Assembly: GCF_000426465.1 (NCBI RefSeq)
Contig: NZ_AUFK01000009.1
Location: forward strand, 62,001 to 126,000
Reading direction: 5' to 3'
Length of the DNA stretch: 64,000 bases
From: Epilithonimonas caeni DSM 17710
GTDB taxonomy: Bacteria > Bacteroidota > Bacteroidia > Flavobacteriales > Weeksellaceae
The translations under genes and the position numbers were made by a program. Positions 43,116 through 52,210 of the stretch are shown here, piece by piece (position 1 is the stretch's first letter; every line of letters starts with the position of its first letter). The notes beneath the pieces were generated by a model. It did not search any database. It saw nothing but the letters and a program-made list of their open reading frames with translations, and was not told the DNA's origin.

Positions 43116-45539
43116 ATGGAATCAAAAATGTTTACCAAATTATTGGTTTTCGGTGCGATGAACACTGCGGCCTTTATGTTTTCGCAGAGTACTGTAAATG
43201 ACACGGTATCAAGAGATAAAACAATCGACGAAGTAGTGATTACAGGAAACTCCAATCCTAAAGCATCCATCAAGACCAGTACTTCTATCTCTACATTAAA
43301 AATGAAAGATATAGAAAATGCAGCTCCAAGAACTACCGCAGAGATTTTCCGTACCATTCCGGGAATCCGTTCAGAATCTTCAGGTGGGGAAGGTAATTCT
43401 AACATTACCGTGAGAGGGGTTCCTGTTTCAGCCGGCGGCTCAAGATATTTGCTGATTCAGGAAGATGGTCTTCCGGTAATGCAGTTTGGTGATATCGCTT
43501 TCGGAACCCAGGACCAGTTTACAAGATTTGACTCGTTTGTTTCAAGAGTTGAGGCACTTAGAGGAGGTTCGGCTTCTGTATTTGCCAGCAACTCTCCGGC
43601 CGGGATTATCAACTTTATTACCAAGACCGGTGAGAAAGAAGGCGGAAGCATTACCCAGCAGATGGGACTTAACTACAAAAACTACAGGACCGATTTCGAT
43701 TACGGAACCAAAATAGGCGATGATACTTATATGGCAGTAGGAGGCTTCTACAGAATTGGGGACGGACCAAGAAAAACAGGATTCAATTCCAATAACGGCG
43801 GCCAGTTCAGACTTTCTTTCCTTAAAAAATTTGAAAAAGGAAGCTTCCGCGTGTATGCCAAATTCCTGGACGACAGAACTGCAGCTTATATGCCAATGCC
43901 TGTTAGCGTTACAGGTACGGATGCTGACCCGAAATGGTCTTCACTGCCTAACTACAACATTCTTACGGGAGCTCTGCAAACCATCAACCTGCAGCACGAC
44001 AGAACTTTGGGTAATGACGGTAATATTTTTAATACTGATGTTTCAGACGGGATGCATTCTTTGTCAAAAGTTATTGGTGCAGAATTCAATTATAACCTTG
44101 GCGAAGGTTGGAAATTGGAAGAAAAAATCAGGTATGCAGCCAATGGCGGACAGTTTGTAGCACCTTTTCCGGCAAGCGTGAGCAAAGGAAGCGACTTCTT
44201 CAATACGGCTAATTTTGCAAATTTCGGAAGTGCAGTTTATGCAGGAACCAACACGCCGGTTGATATGAATGCGAATTATATGAAAATCGCTCTTTTCAAT
44301 GTAAAGCTGAACAACTTCAATAATTTTGTAAATGATTTCAATATCAGCAAAAAATGGGATATTGTGAAGTTTAACGCAGGATTGTACAAATCTTCCCAGA
44401 ACATTAATATGTCATGGATGTGGAACAACTATCTGCAGGAAGTCAGCGATAAAAACGCAAGATTAGTTGATGTGAAAAACACTGCAGGACAGTACATTAC
44501 CGACAACGGTTTGCTTAACTACGGAATGAAAGACTGGGGCAACCTGAAAAGAGACTACAACACCAAATATGATATTACCGCTCCGCATGCTCAGGTGGAA
44601 ATCAACGCAACAGACAAATTAACCATCGATGCAGGCGCAAGATATGATATTGGAAAAGTAACCGGCTATTTTTCAGGAGCAACGGTAACTTATACCAGCC
44701 GTGATATGAACGGAAACGGCGTGATTGACATTCCTGAACAAATGGTTGGCTCCAATGATAATATTAATGTTCCAGTAAATTACAGATACGGAATTTTCGG
44801 ATATTCAGTGGGCGCGAACTATGCTTTGAACAACAAAAATGCGGTTTTCGCAAGAGTAAGCCAGGGCGGAAGCGCATCTGCGGACAGAATCCTGTTCTCC
44901 GGTTACAATTATACCAATAATGATGACCCGGCTTTGGATGCTGTGAAAGTAAATAAGGTTAATCAGGTAGAAGCAGGTTATAAATTAAGAGGTTCAGGAT
45001 ATTTCCTTAATACCACTTTGTTCTATGCCGGAACCAAAGAGGCCAATTACGAAGCTACAACTCAGAAAAAAACTGAAAATAAATACCAGTCTTTCGGGGT
45101 AGAATTGGACGGGTATTACAAAATCACTCAGGGATTGGATGTGAAAGCCGGTCTTACTTATACCCACGCAGAAATCAAAAATGCCATAGACCCGACTATC
45201 ATCGGAAATATGCCGAGAAGAACGCCGAAATTGATGTATTCCGTGAATCCTAATTTCAATGCAAACAAGTTCAATGTAGGATTCTACCTGATTGGTGCTA
45301 CCAAAGCCTTCACCCAGGATAACAATAAATTGGTAATGCCAGGCTATGCAATTGTAAATCCGTATGTTTCTTATCAGGTGCTCAAAAACCTTTCCGTAAG
45401 TTTGAATGCTAACAATATTTTCAATACCATTGCAGTGACAGAAGCAGAAGAAGGTTCAATTGCCGGCGGAAACGGAATCGTGAGAGCGAGAACACTTCCG
45501 GGAGCAAGCTACAGTGTAAGCGTGAAATTTGATTTATAA
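43116..45539 (+). CDS. TonB-dependent receptor of the disaccharide locus
   Basis: An 807-residue receptor with signal peptide (about 1-25), a TonB box-like DEVVITG, a plug domain (about 50-170, ITVRGVPVSAGGSRYLLIQEDGLP) and a 22-strand-type barrel ending ASYSVSVKFDL. It has no CarboxypepD domain and no SusD partner, unlike the SusC at 35270-38305. Position behind LacI operators and before an invertase and sugar transporter suggests that it imports a small oligosaccharide such as sucrose. Base composition is slightly richer in GC than neighbours. Confidence 0.93.
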   Translation: MESKMFTKLLVFGAMNTAAFMFSQSTVNDTVSRDKTIDEVVITGNSNPKASIKTSTSISTLKMKDIENAAPRTTAEIFRTIPGIRSESSGGEGNSNITVRGVPVSAGGSRYLLIQEDGLPVMQFGDIAFGTQDQFTRFDSFVSRVEALRGGSASVFASNSPAGIINFITKTGEKEGGSITQQMGLNYKNYRTDFDYGTKIGDDTYMAVGGFYRIGDGPRKTGFNSNNGGQFRLSFLKKFEKGSFRVYAKFLDDRTAAYMPMPVSVTGTDADPKWSSLPNYNILTGALQTINLQHDRTLGNDGNIFNTDVSDGMHSLSKVIGAEFNYNLGEGWKLEEKIRYAANGGQFVAPFPASVSKGSDFFNTANFANFGSAVYAGTNTPVDMNANYMKIALFNVKLNNFNNFVNDFNISKKWDIVKFNAGLYKSSQNINMSWMWNNYLQEVSDKNARLVDVKNTAGQYITDNGLLNYGMKDWGNLKRDYNTKYDITAPHAQVEINATDKLTIDAGARYDIGKVTGYFSGATVTYTSRDMNGNGVIDIPEQMVGSNDNINVPVNYRYGIFGYSVGANYALNNKNAVFARVSQGGSASADRILFSGYNYTNNDDPALDAVKVNKVNQVEAGYKLRGSGYFLNTTLFYAGTKEANYEATTQKKTENKYQSFGVELDGYYKITQGLDVKAGLTYTHAEIKNAIDPTIIGNMPRRTPKLMYSVNPNFNANKFNVGFYLIGATKAFTQDNNKLVMPGYAIVNPYVSYQVLKNLSVSLNANNIFNTIAVTEAEEGSIAGGNGIVRARTLPGASYSVSVKFDL

Positions 45540-45569
45540 ATAATTGATTATAAAAAAGCTCTGTGGAGT

Positions 45570-45961
45570 CTCCTATCAATAGCCCCGGGTTTCGGCTCGG
45601 GGTAAAATAGGAGTCAGCAGGTGATTTTTTTGCTCCGTAGGAGCAATATCTGTGTAGACAAAAAAACTATTTGGAAAAAAGCACGCGGTAGGTGTGCAAC
45701 CTAAATTGTCGTATTGTTAAAAGGGCAGAGTCCCAAAGGAACGATTTAAAGGATAGGATAAAATCCTATCAACAAAATAAAAATTATGTCCGATGAAAAT
45801 AGATATCATAAACAGGTCGCTCCTCCGGAGCTTTAATTGCTTGAAAAAAACTTACTATTAACAGTTTTGCTCCTATCGGAGCTGTATCTGGTCTCAGAGA
45901 GACCTGCTGTTAATAGAAAAAATTAAGCCGATAAAAAACAAAGCTCCGGAGGAGCGACCTG
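45570..45961. repeat. Array of nested palindromic elements
   Basis: The 560-base gap 45540-46103 is packed with inverted repeats. CTCCTAT (45570-45576) pairs with ATAGGAG (45607-45613), enclosing CCCCG/CGGGG. GCTCCGTAGGAGC is at 45632-45644. Two 22-base arms (45813-45834 and 45940-45961) are exact complements of each other. Between them CTATTAACAG (45855-45864) pairs with CTGTTAATAG (45907-45916), which encloses GCTCC/GGAGC (45869-45882) and GGTCTC/GAGACC (45890-45904). No gene is supported here. The element resembles REP-like intergenic repeats of Bacteroidota. Confidence 0.75.
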
Positions 45962-46033
45962 TCGTTTTATCTTATTAACATTCAGCTATTCGATTCATTT
46001 GTATTTTTCAACGGACAATAATGATATTCAACA

Positions 46034-46041
46034 TAATTTCG
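46034..46041 (+). promoter_or_regulatory. Possible promoter of the invertase operon
   Basis: TAATTTCG, one base off TAnnTTTG, 62 bases before the ATG at 46104. Confidence 0.3.
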
Positions 46042-46103
46042 AAAGAGCAAAGTCAATTTGATGAACTCCTTTTGAATAATATTAATGAACAAACCAATTT
46101 AAA

Positions 46104-47231
46104 ATGTTTAAAGAAGAAGCCTTAAACATCATCAGGAAAGCGATTACAGAAGAAGGGATTTTAGCATCCGCACAGCAAAGGGACAACTATGCCAGAGTTT
46201 GGGCAAGAGACTCGATGATGACAGGTTATGCCGGGATTTTGGCCAATGATGAAGAGATTCTTGCAGGCCTGGAGCAATCAATTCTCACGCTTGCCAAACA
46301 TCAGGCAGAAAACGGACAGATTCCGTCCAATGTCGTGAACGGAAAAGCGAGCTATGGAACGCATGTCGGCAGAACAGATGCCACCACCTGGTGGATTGTT
46401 GTTACCTGTGAATATTTAAAAATTTACCAAAAAGCAGAGCTAAAACAACAGTTGGAAGACAAAATTTTCAAAGCATTATTCTGTCTCAAAACCTGGGAAT
46501 ACAATCAGAGGGGTTTGTTATACAGTCCGCTTGGCGGAAACTGGGCAGACGAATATGTAACTTCCGGATACACTTTGTACGACAATGTATTACGATATTG
46601 GGCGGTAAAAAATGCAGCAGGATTATATCAAAATGAGGAACTGAAAAATCAGGCCACGACTATTAAAACCTTAATCCAGGATAACTTTTATAAAACCGAA
46701 TCTGATTCTCCAAAATACCACGAAACAGCCTACTCCAAAACCGAGTCCAAACCTTATTTATGGGCATCATTGAACGCTAATGGTTACGACACCCGTTTTG
46801 ATATGGCAGGAAATGCTTTGGCGATTCTCCTGGATTTTGAATTAGATTTTGAAGCTTTTACAGGATTTTTGGAAGACCTGCATACACAATTCGAACACTG
46901 GATGCTTCCTGTGTTTTATCCCGTGATTTATCCAGGCGATTACGACTGGAAACTTTTGGAAAACAACTACAGTTATAGCTTTAAAAACGAGCCGCACCAT
47001 TTCCACAATGGTGGTTCCTGGCCTATATTTCTGGGTTGGCTTTGTTTGGCACTTAAGAGAAAAGGATTGGCGGAAATCCCTGGAAAGATAATTTTTCAGT
47101 ACGAACAGTTGATGCAGGAAAAAGGCTTTCATTTCAGGGAATATTATTCCACCGATAAACTCCTGCCTCTGGGAACAGAGCAATTGTGCTTTTCGGCTTC
47201 AGGATATCTGATGATGACCATGGAAAAATAG
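46104..47231 (+). CDS. GH100-like alkaline/neutral invertase
   Basis: A 375-residue protein without signal peptide, mostly helical, with motifs of an (alpha/alpha)6 glycoside hydrolase: YARVWARDSMM, GRTDATTWW, and FKNEPHHFHNGGSWPIFLGW, where the Asp of RTDATTWW and the Glu of NEPHHFHNGG are catalytic candidates. The closest family I can name is GH100, cytoplasmic sucrose-cleaving invertases; a related glycogen-debranching enzyme is the alternative. An SLC45/SUT-like transporter two genes downstream favours sucrose. It begins after the palindrome array. Confidence 0.6.
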   Translation: MFKEEALNIIRKAITEEGILASAQQRDNYARVWARDSMMTGYAGILANDEEILAGLEQSILTLAKHQAENGQIPSNVVNGKASYGTHVGRTDATTWWIVVTCEYLKIYQKAELKQQLEDKIFKALFCLKTWEYNQRGLLYSPLGGNWADEYVTSGYTLYDNVLRYWAVKNAAGLYQNEELKNQATTIKTLIQDNFYKTESDSPKYHETAYSKTESKPYLWASLNANGYDTRFDMAGNALAILLDFELDFEAFTGFLEDLHTQFEHWMLPVFYPVIYPGDYDWKLLENNYSYSFKNEPHHFHNGGSWPIFLGWLCLALKRKGLAEIPGKIIFQYEQLMQEKGFHFREYYSTDKLLPLGTEQLCFSASGYLMMTMEK

Positions 47232-47256
47232 AATTAATAAATTAAGAAAGAATAAA

Positions 47257-47901
47257 ATGATTGGAGATATAATAGAACTTAAAGAGAGTCATCTGGCAAT
47301 AGGTAAAGAAATATTTGAAATACTGAACACAAAATTGCCATTAAAAAGTAAACACAAACTCACCATAGGAATAGCAGGGGAAAGTGGCAGCGGTAAATCG
47401 GTAACCGCTTTTGCACTTCAAAAGATTTTAAATGAAAATGATATTAAAAGTATGGTGTGGCAGATGGATGATTATTTTAAACTTCCACCAAAAAGCAATC
47501 ACGAAAATCGTTTAAAATCGATAGAGAATGTAGGAATGCAGGAAGTCGATTTAGCAAAGCTTTTCCAAAATATTTCCGAGTTTAAAAACGGGAAAACAGT
47601 AATAGAAAAACATCTGGTACACTACAAAGAGAACAGAATTGCAAATGAAAAGATAGATGCAGCAGATTACAAAGTTCTTATCGTAGAAGGAACGTACATT
47701 CTGGAGATTGATGATTTTGATTTTAAAATTTTCATCGACAGAAATTACAAAGACACTTACGAAAACAGGATGAGCAGAAACCGTGATGAAAAGAGTGATT
47801 TTGTAGAAAACGTGCTGGAAATAGAACATCAGATTATTAAACAATTCAAAGCAAAATCAGACCTGGTTCTTGGAAAGAATTATGAGCTCTTGCTGAAATA
47901 A
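47257..47901 (+). CDS. Uridine-kinase-like P-loop protein
   Basis: A 214-residue protein with a Walker A motif GIAGESGSGKSVTA (about residues 38-51), QMDDYF as the substrate-site motif and VLIVEGTYIL, as in uridine kinase/phosphoribulokinase folds. It is placed between the invertase and the disaccharide transporter, 25 bases after the former. That context suggests phosphorylation of a sugar released from the disaccharide rather than nucleoside salvage, but sequence alone does not tell. Confidence 0.75.
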   Translation: MIGDIIELKESHLAIGKEIFEILNTKLPLKSKHKLTIGIAGESGSGKSVTAFALQKILNENDIKSMVWQMDDYFKLPPKSNHENRLKSIENVGMQEVDLAKLFQNISEFKNGKTVIEKHLVHYKENRIANEKIDAADYKVLIVEGTYILEIDDFDFKIFIDRNYKDTYENRMSRNRDEKSDFVENVLEIEHQIIKQFKAKSDLVLGKNYELLLK

Positions 47902-47955
47902 ATGATGTATTTAATTGTGCTTTACCCTGTTGATTCTCACAAAGGAAAATAAATT

Positions 47956-49380
47956 ATGATAACAAAAAAAATAATCCCGCATCTAAGTTTTTGGCAAATC
48001 TGGAATATGAATGTAGGCTTTTTCGGCATACAATACAGTTTTGGATTGCAACAGACCGCGGTGAACCCGATATATACTTTTCTCGGGGCGCACGCAGAGC
48101 AGCTTCCAATTCTAAATCTTGCCGGTCCTATTACAGGATTGCTGATTCAGCCATTAATTGGTGCCATCAGCGACAAAACCTGGAGTCCGAAATGGGGACG
48201 CCGAAAACCATTTTTTCTTTTGGGAGCTATATTTTGCAGTATCGCTTTGTTTTTGTTTCCTTTCAGTTCCGCTATTTGGATGGCAGTCGGATTGCTTTGG
48301 ATTCTGGATGCCGCCAATAATACGGCGATGGAGCCTTACCGTGCTTTCATTGCAGACAAACTCCCGCAGGAACAGCAGACTTTTGGGTTTCAGATGCAGA
48401 GCTTGTTTGTAGGAGCCGGGATTACACTTGCTAACCTGTCCTTGTTTATTTTTCAGAAATATCTTGGCGGCAATGCTTCCGGCGGGGGGATTCCTGTTTG
48501 GGTCTATTATTCTTTCTTTCTGGGGTCTTTTTGTTCTATTTCATCAGTGGTATGGTCGGTTTACAAAACACCTGAGATTCCACCATCTGACGAAGAGCTG
48601 GAAGAACTCAGAAAATCAAAGGAAGAAAGTCACTTTTTTACACCATTTATCGAAATCTTTTCTGCAATACGCGATATGCCGAAATTACTTTGGCAGCTGG
48701 CTTTGGTATATATGTTCCAGTGGTATGCGCTTTTCTGCTACTGGCAGTTCATAACGCCAATGCTCAAGTGGTCACTTTATGGAATTTCTGAAAACGATGA
48801 GCAAAAGGCAGGCAAAATCATTGCGCTGGCGAAGAGCGGAGTTCCCGTGGCAGAAAAAGATATGTCCTGGGCAAAAAACGTGCTTCATATGGTAGAAGTA
48901 GCTGTGGGACAAACCGGGCTGATGAACGGTTCCTACAATATCATAACGATGATTTCTGCCTTGTTGCTTGTGCCTTTTGCTAAAAAATTCACTTCTAAAA
49001 ATACCTATATTTTCTGTCTTTGCATCACGGGATTAGGGATAATGACATTGCCATTCATCAAGAACGAATACCTTATCCTGCTTCCAATGGTTGCTTTAGG
49101 TATAGGCTGGGCATCCATGATGGGATTGCCTTATTCAATGGTTTCTCCATCGATTCCACCGAAGAAGAGAGGAGTTTATATGGGCGTTATCAATATGATG
49201 ATTGTAATACCAATGCTGATACAGACTGTTTCTTTCGGATTTATTTACAAAACTTTTTTGGGTGAAAATCCATCTTATGTCATTGTTTTGACCGGCGTTT
49301 TGTTTCTGTGTGCAAGCGTATTCGTACTGCGTATGAAACCTGATAATAGGTCCGATTCTTACGAGGTGCTTGTTGACTAA
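47956..49380 (+). CDS. SLC45/SUT-type disaccharide:H+ symporter
   Basis: A 474-residue protein with twelve spans. AISDKTWSPKWGRRKPFFLL and DAANNTAMEPYRAF are hallmark loops of the plant sucrose transporter/SLC45 group and related bacterial maltose-type transporters. A longer loop (about 205-225, rich in Glu/Lys) joins the halves. It should carry a disaccharide such as sucrose into the cytoplasm for the GH100-like invertase. The gap to the kinase gene is 54 bases. Confidence 0.88.
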   Translation: MITKKIIPHLSFWQIWNMNVGFFGIQYSFGLQQTAVNPIYTFLGAHAEQLPILNLAGPITGLLIQPLIGAISDKTWSPKWGRRKPFFLLGAIFCSIALFLFPFSSAIWMAVGLLWILDAANNTAMEPYRAFIADKLPQEQQTFGFQMQSLFVGAGITLANLSLFIFQKYLGGNASGGGIPVWVYYSFFLGSFCSISSVVWSVYKTPEIPPSDEELEELRKSKEESHFFTPFIEIFSAIRDMPKLLWQLALVYMFQWYALFCYWQFITPMLKWSLYGISENDEQKAGKIIALAKSGVPVAEKDMSWAKNVLHMVEVAVGQTGLMNGSYNIITMISALLLVPFAKKFTSKNTYIFCLCITGLGIMTLPFIKNEYLILLPMVALGIGWASMMGLPYSMVSPSIPPKKRGVYMGVINMMIVIPMLIQTVSFGFIYKTFLGENPSYVIVLTGVLFLCASVFVLRMKPDNRSDSYEVLVD

Positions 49381-49420
49381 AAAGTTAAAAAGCTATTGAT
49401 ACTAATAAATTGGAAATTAA

Positions 49421-49454
49421 AAATGGCGTCAGCTGGATACAGATGACGCCATTT
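49421..49454 (-). terminator. Terminator of the tRNA-Arg gene
   Basis: AAATGGCGTCA (49421-49431) pairs perfectly with TGACGCCATTT (49444-49454). On the reverse strand the stem ends in TTTTTAATTT, directly after the tRNA. It may also stop the convergent transporter transcript. Confidence 0.85.
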
Positions 49455-49463
49455 GTCTGTGTG

Positions 49464-49537
49464 TGACCTCGACAGGATTCAAACCTGTAACCTTCTGAGC
49501 CGTAATCAGATGCGCTATTCAGTTGCGCCACGAGGCC
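49464..49537 (-). tRNA. tRNA-Arg (anticodon ACG)
   Basis: On the reverse strand the 74 bases fold as a cloverleaf: acceptor arm GGCCTCG with CGAGGTC, anticodon stem TCTGA/TCAGA around loop TTACGGC giving anticodon ACG, T-arm with GGTTTGAATCC. CCA is not encoded. An inosine-modified ACG reads CGU, CGC and CGA arginine codons. Confidence 0.93.
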
Positions 49538-49582
49538 GTTTTTCGGTTTGCAAATATAGGACTTTTTTGCTTTCTTTGGAAG

Positions 49583-50635
49583 ATGAAACGCATTTTTTTA
49601 CTCTTAATTTTATTTCTCTTTTCAATTTCCTGCAAAAAAGAAAACGTCCAAAAATCAAATGACAGTATAACCATCTCATCACGAGTTAATTATATTGAAA
49701 ATGCAGATTACCTGACTTTGACCTCGGGAAAATTCAAAAATGTTATTTCAAAGGATAAATTACCTTTCCGGAAAGCAATGTTGCTGAATTCAAGCTTGAT
49801 CGGCTATTTTTCTGAATTAAATTTGGAAAATAAAATCACAGGCGTTTCCAGTCCCGAATATATTTTCTCGGAAAAAATCCATCAGTTGATCACCGAAAAT
49901 AAGATACTAAACATCGGTAACGAACAGAAATACGACATAGAAAAAATCCTTTCCAACAAACCGGATGTTATTTTTACCAATTACGTTCCCAACTTTGCCA
50001 ATACTTATGACATCTTGAAGAAAAACGGGATCGAATTGATTTTCTTGGATGAATTTCTAGAGCAAGATCCATTACAAAAATCAAAATATCTTTTGCTTTT
50101 CGGAAAGTTATTTGGAGCGGAAGAGAAAGCGGAGAAAGTTTATCAAAGTATAGAAGACAATTATAAAAAGATTCAAAACCTGGCTTCTAAAACCGTTAAT
50201 AAACCAAACATTCTCTGCAACGAGATGTATGGAAGCCAATGGTTTTTGCCAGGCGGAAATTCCTTTGTTTCAAGATTGATCAATGATGCCGGCGGAAATT
50301 ATATTCTGAAAGACAACAAGGAATCAGCTTCTGTCCCGTTGAGCTTTGAAGAAGTTTTTTTGAAATCTGAAAATGCAGATTATTGGATCAATATCAGTCC
50401 GCATCAGAACAAAAAAGAATTATTGATGCTCAACCAAAATTACAGCAAGATGAAAGTCTTCGTTTCAGGAAAGCTATATATGATCAATAACAGAGAGAAA
50501 GACAACGCAAATGATTATTTTGAATCGGGTGTTGTAAGATGTGATCTGGTTTTGAGGGATTATTTCAAGATATTCCACCCGGAAGATGTAACTTTCCGGT
50601 CAGAACCTCTAATCTATATGAAAGAACTGAAATAA
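49583..50635 (+). CDS. ABC-type metal/cobalamin-binding lipoprotein
   Basis: A 350-residue lipoprotein; the ATG at 49583 gives a signal with lipobox SISC. The longer frame to 49523 runs into the tRNA gene. The two-lobed helical-backbone fold of BtuF/FhuD-type binding proteins is indicated by KDKLPFRKAMLLNSSLIGYF near the start and ILSNKPDVIFTNY. No permease or ATPase gene is nearby, so partners must be elsewhere. Its stop overlaps the next gene by one base. Confidence 0.82.
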   Translation: MKRIFLLLILFLFSISCKKENVQKSNDSITISSRVNYIENADYLTLTSGKFKNVISKDKLPFRKAMLLNSSLIGYFSELNLENKITGVSSPEYIFSEKIHQLITENKILNIGNEQKYDIEKILSNKPDVIFTNYVPNFANTYDILKKNGIELIFLDEFLEQDPLQKSKYLLLFGKLFGAEEKAEKVYQSIEDNYKKIQNLASKTVNKPNILCNEMYGSQWFLPGGNSFVSRLINDAGGNYILKDNKESASVPLSFEEVFLKSENADYWINISPHQNKKELLMLNQNYSKMKVFVSGKLYMINNREKDNANDYFESGVVRCDLVLRDYFKIFHPEDVTFRSEPLIYMKELK

Positions 50636-51450
50636 TGGAAGAACAAAATTACAAAGTCGATTTTTTTGTAGGGATTTTATTGGTAGTTGGACTTTTCATT
50701 GGCCAATCGGTTGCTTATGCGATTGGCTTGGGCTTGTCTTCATTATTGGGCAAAGATGTCACTGATACCGGTATTTTCAACATTTTTATGTATATGGCAA
50801 CAATGGTGGTTCCTATTCTTTTCTTTGATTTCTTTATCGTTAGAAAAGATGGACGGAAGCTCAATTTCGATTTCTCCACCAAACCATTTCGGGTTTATCT
50901 TTTGATATTTCCGATGATGTTCGGGATGATGCTGGTTGCGGATTACACCACACAACTCATTCCCACGACAGGCGATTTGCTGGGAGAGATTTACAAAATG
51001 TACTCAGAGCAATTCGAAAAACTTGCTGAAGATCCAGTTTCGTTACTCATAATGACCGTTATACTCGCTCCGATTTTGGAAGAGATCCTTTTCCGGGGCA
51101 TCATTATGAAGGGAATGGTCAATAATAATGTCAAACCGGTCACGGCGATCGTTATCTCGGCTTTCATTTTTGGCTTGGTACATTTCAATCCCTGGCAATT
51201 TGCAGGTGCATTTTTACTTGGTTTGGTATTAGGTTTGGTGTATTACAAAACCAAGTCGTTGCTGATGTCGATTTTGCTTCACGCATTCAATAATCTGGTT
51301 TCAGCAATGATGATGTTGTACTCAGATTCAGAAACATTCTCGGATTTGACACATCTTAACAAAGAGTTGGTGCTAGTAATGGGAATAGTGATCTTCGCCG
51401 TTCCATTTTACTTTTTCGCCATCCATAAGAACATTATTTATAAAGATTAA
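50635..51450 (+). CDS. CPBP-family intramembrane protease
   Basis: A 271-residue membrane protein with about seven helices. Motif 1 EEILFRG, motif 2 FGLVHFN, and a third histidine in LLHAFNN form the active site of CAAX/Abi (CPBP) glutamic proteases. Substrate is unknown. ATG overlaps the stop of the binding-protein gene (TAATG), showing translational coupling. Confidence 0.88.
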   Translation: MEEQNYKVDFFVGILLVVGLFIGQSVAYAIGLGLSSLLGKDVTDTGIFNIFMYMATMVVPILFFDFFIVRKDGRKLNFDFSTKPFRVYLLIFPMMFGMMLVADYTTQLIPTTGDLLGEIYKMYSEQFEKLAEDPVSLLIMTVILAPILEEILFRGIIMKGMVNNNVKPVTAIVISAFIFGLVHFNPWQFAGAFLLGLVLGLVYYKTKSLLMSILLHAFNNLVSAMMMLYSDSETFSDLTHLNKELVLVMGIVIFAVPFYFFAIHKNIIYKD

Positions 51451-51483
51451 ATTTATGGCAGCTATTTCCGCCCTCCGTTCCCG

Positions 51484-51513
51484 CTTTTTTCTTTTTTGAT
51501 AAAAAAGAAAAAG
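51484..51513. repeat. T-rich/A-rich intergenic hairpin
   Basis: A CTTTTTTC-TTTTTT arm pairs with AAAAAA-GAAAAAG around a GAT loop. It lies between the CPBP gene and rdgB, inside an element flanked by GCAGC and GCTGC. It may act as a bidirectional terminator. Confidence 0.5.
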
Positions 51514-51570
51514 AGCTCCACTCAGGTCGGGCTGCGAGCAATTCAATATTAAAAAATCTAATTTCTAAAA

Positions 51571-52155
51571 ATGGAAATCCTTATAGCGACACATAATTTA
51601 CATAAAAAAGAAGAGATACAGCAGATCCTCGGGTCAGAATATATTGTAACGAGTCTCTCAGATTATAATTTGAATGACGAGATTATCGAAGATGGAAATA
51701 CCTTTGCTGAAAATGCTCTCATAAAAGCCAAATATTGCTTCGAGAAAACAGGTAAACCAAGCATAGGGGATGATAGTGGTCTCGTAGTGGAAGCTCTTAA
51801 TGGCAGACCAGGCATCTTCTCGGCACGCTATGCAGGTAATCACAATTTCCAAAAGAATATCGAGAAAGTTTTGGAAGAGATGAAGGACGAACCGAACAGA
51901 AGGGCTTATTTCATTACGGTGCTTTGCTTCAAGGACCAAGATGGCGAGCATTATTTCGAAGGTCGGGTCTATGGTAATTTGACCAAAGAAGTGTTTGGAG
52001 CAGACGGGTTTGGTTATGATCCCATTTTTGTTCCGGACGATTATAATTTGACATTTGCGGAAATGCTGCCTGAAGAAAAGAACAAGATCAGCCACAGAAG
52101 TGAAGCGTTGAAGTTATTTATCGAATTTCTTAATTCCAGAGGGGGTGTCTTGTGA
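51571..52155 (+). CDS. rdgB: Non-canonical purine NTP pyrophosphatase RdgB/HAM1
   Basis: A 194-residue enzyme that hydrolyses dITP, ITP and XTP to monophosphates and so keeps deaminated purines out of nucleic acids. ATHNLHKKEEI at the start, DGNTFAENALIKA, and GDDSGLVVEALNGRPGIFSARYAG with the metal-binding aspartates are all typical. Full length with an ATG start. rnz follows after 55 bases. Confidence 0.95.
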   Translation: MEILIATHNLHKKEEIQQILGSEYIVTSLSDYNLNDEIIEDGNTFAENALIKAKYCFEKTGKPSIGDDSGLVVEALNGRPGIFSARYAGNHNFQKNIEKVLEEMKDEPNRRAYFITVLCFKDQDGEHYFEGRVYGNLTKEVFGADGFGYDPIFVPDDYNLTFAEMLPEEKNKISHRSEALKLFIEFLNSRGGVL

Positions 52156-52210
52156 TTTTTATGATGTTTTCGTATATTTAGCCTTTTAATTTTCAATACA
52201 TAAAAGAAAA

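Noticed and set aside
45781-46100. Possible CRISPR-like spaced repeats
   Set aside because: The repeated units are inverted and irregularly spaced, with no constant spacer length and no cas genes.
48158-48754. Alternative-frame ORFs inside the disaccharide transporter
   Set aside because: Shadows of the transporter gene without start-site or product support.
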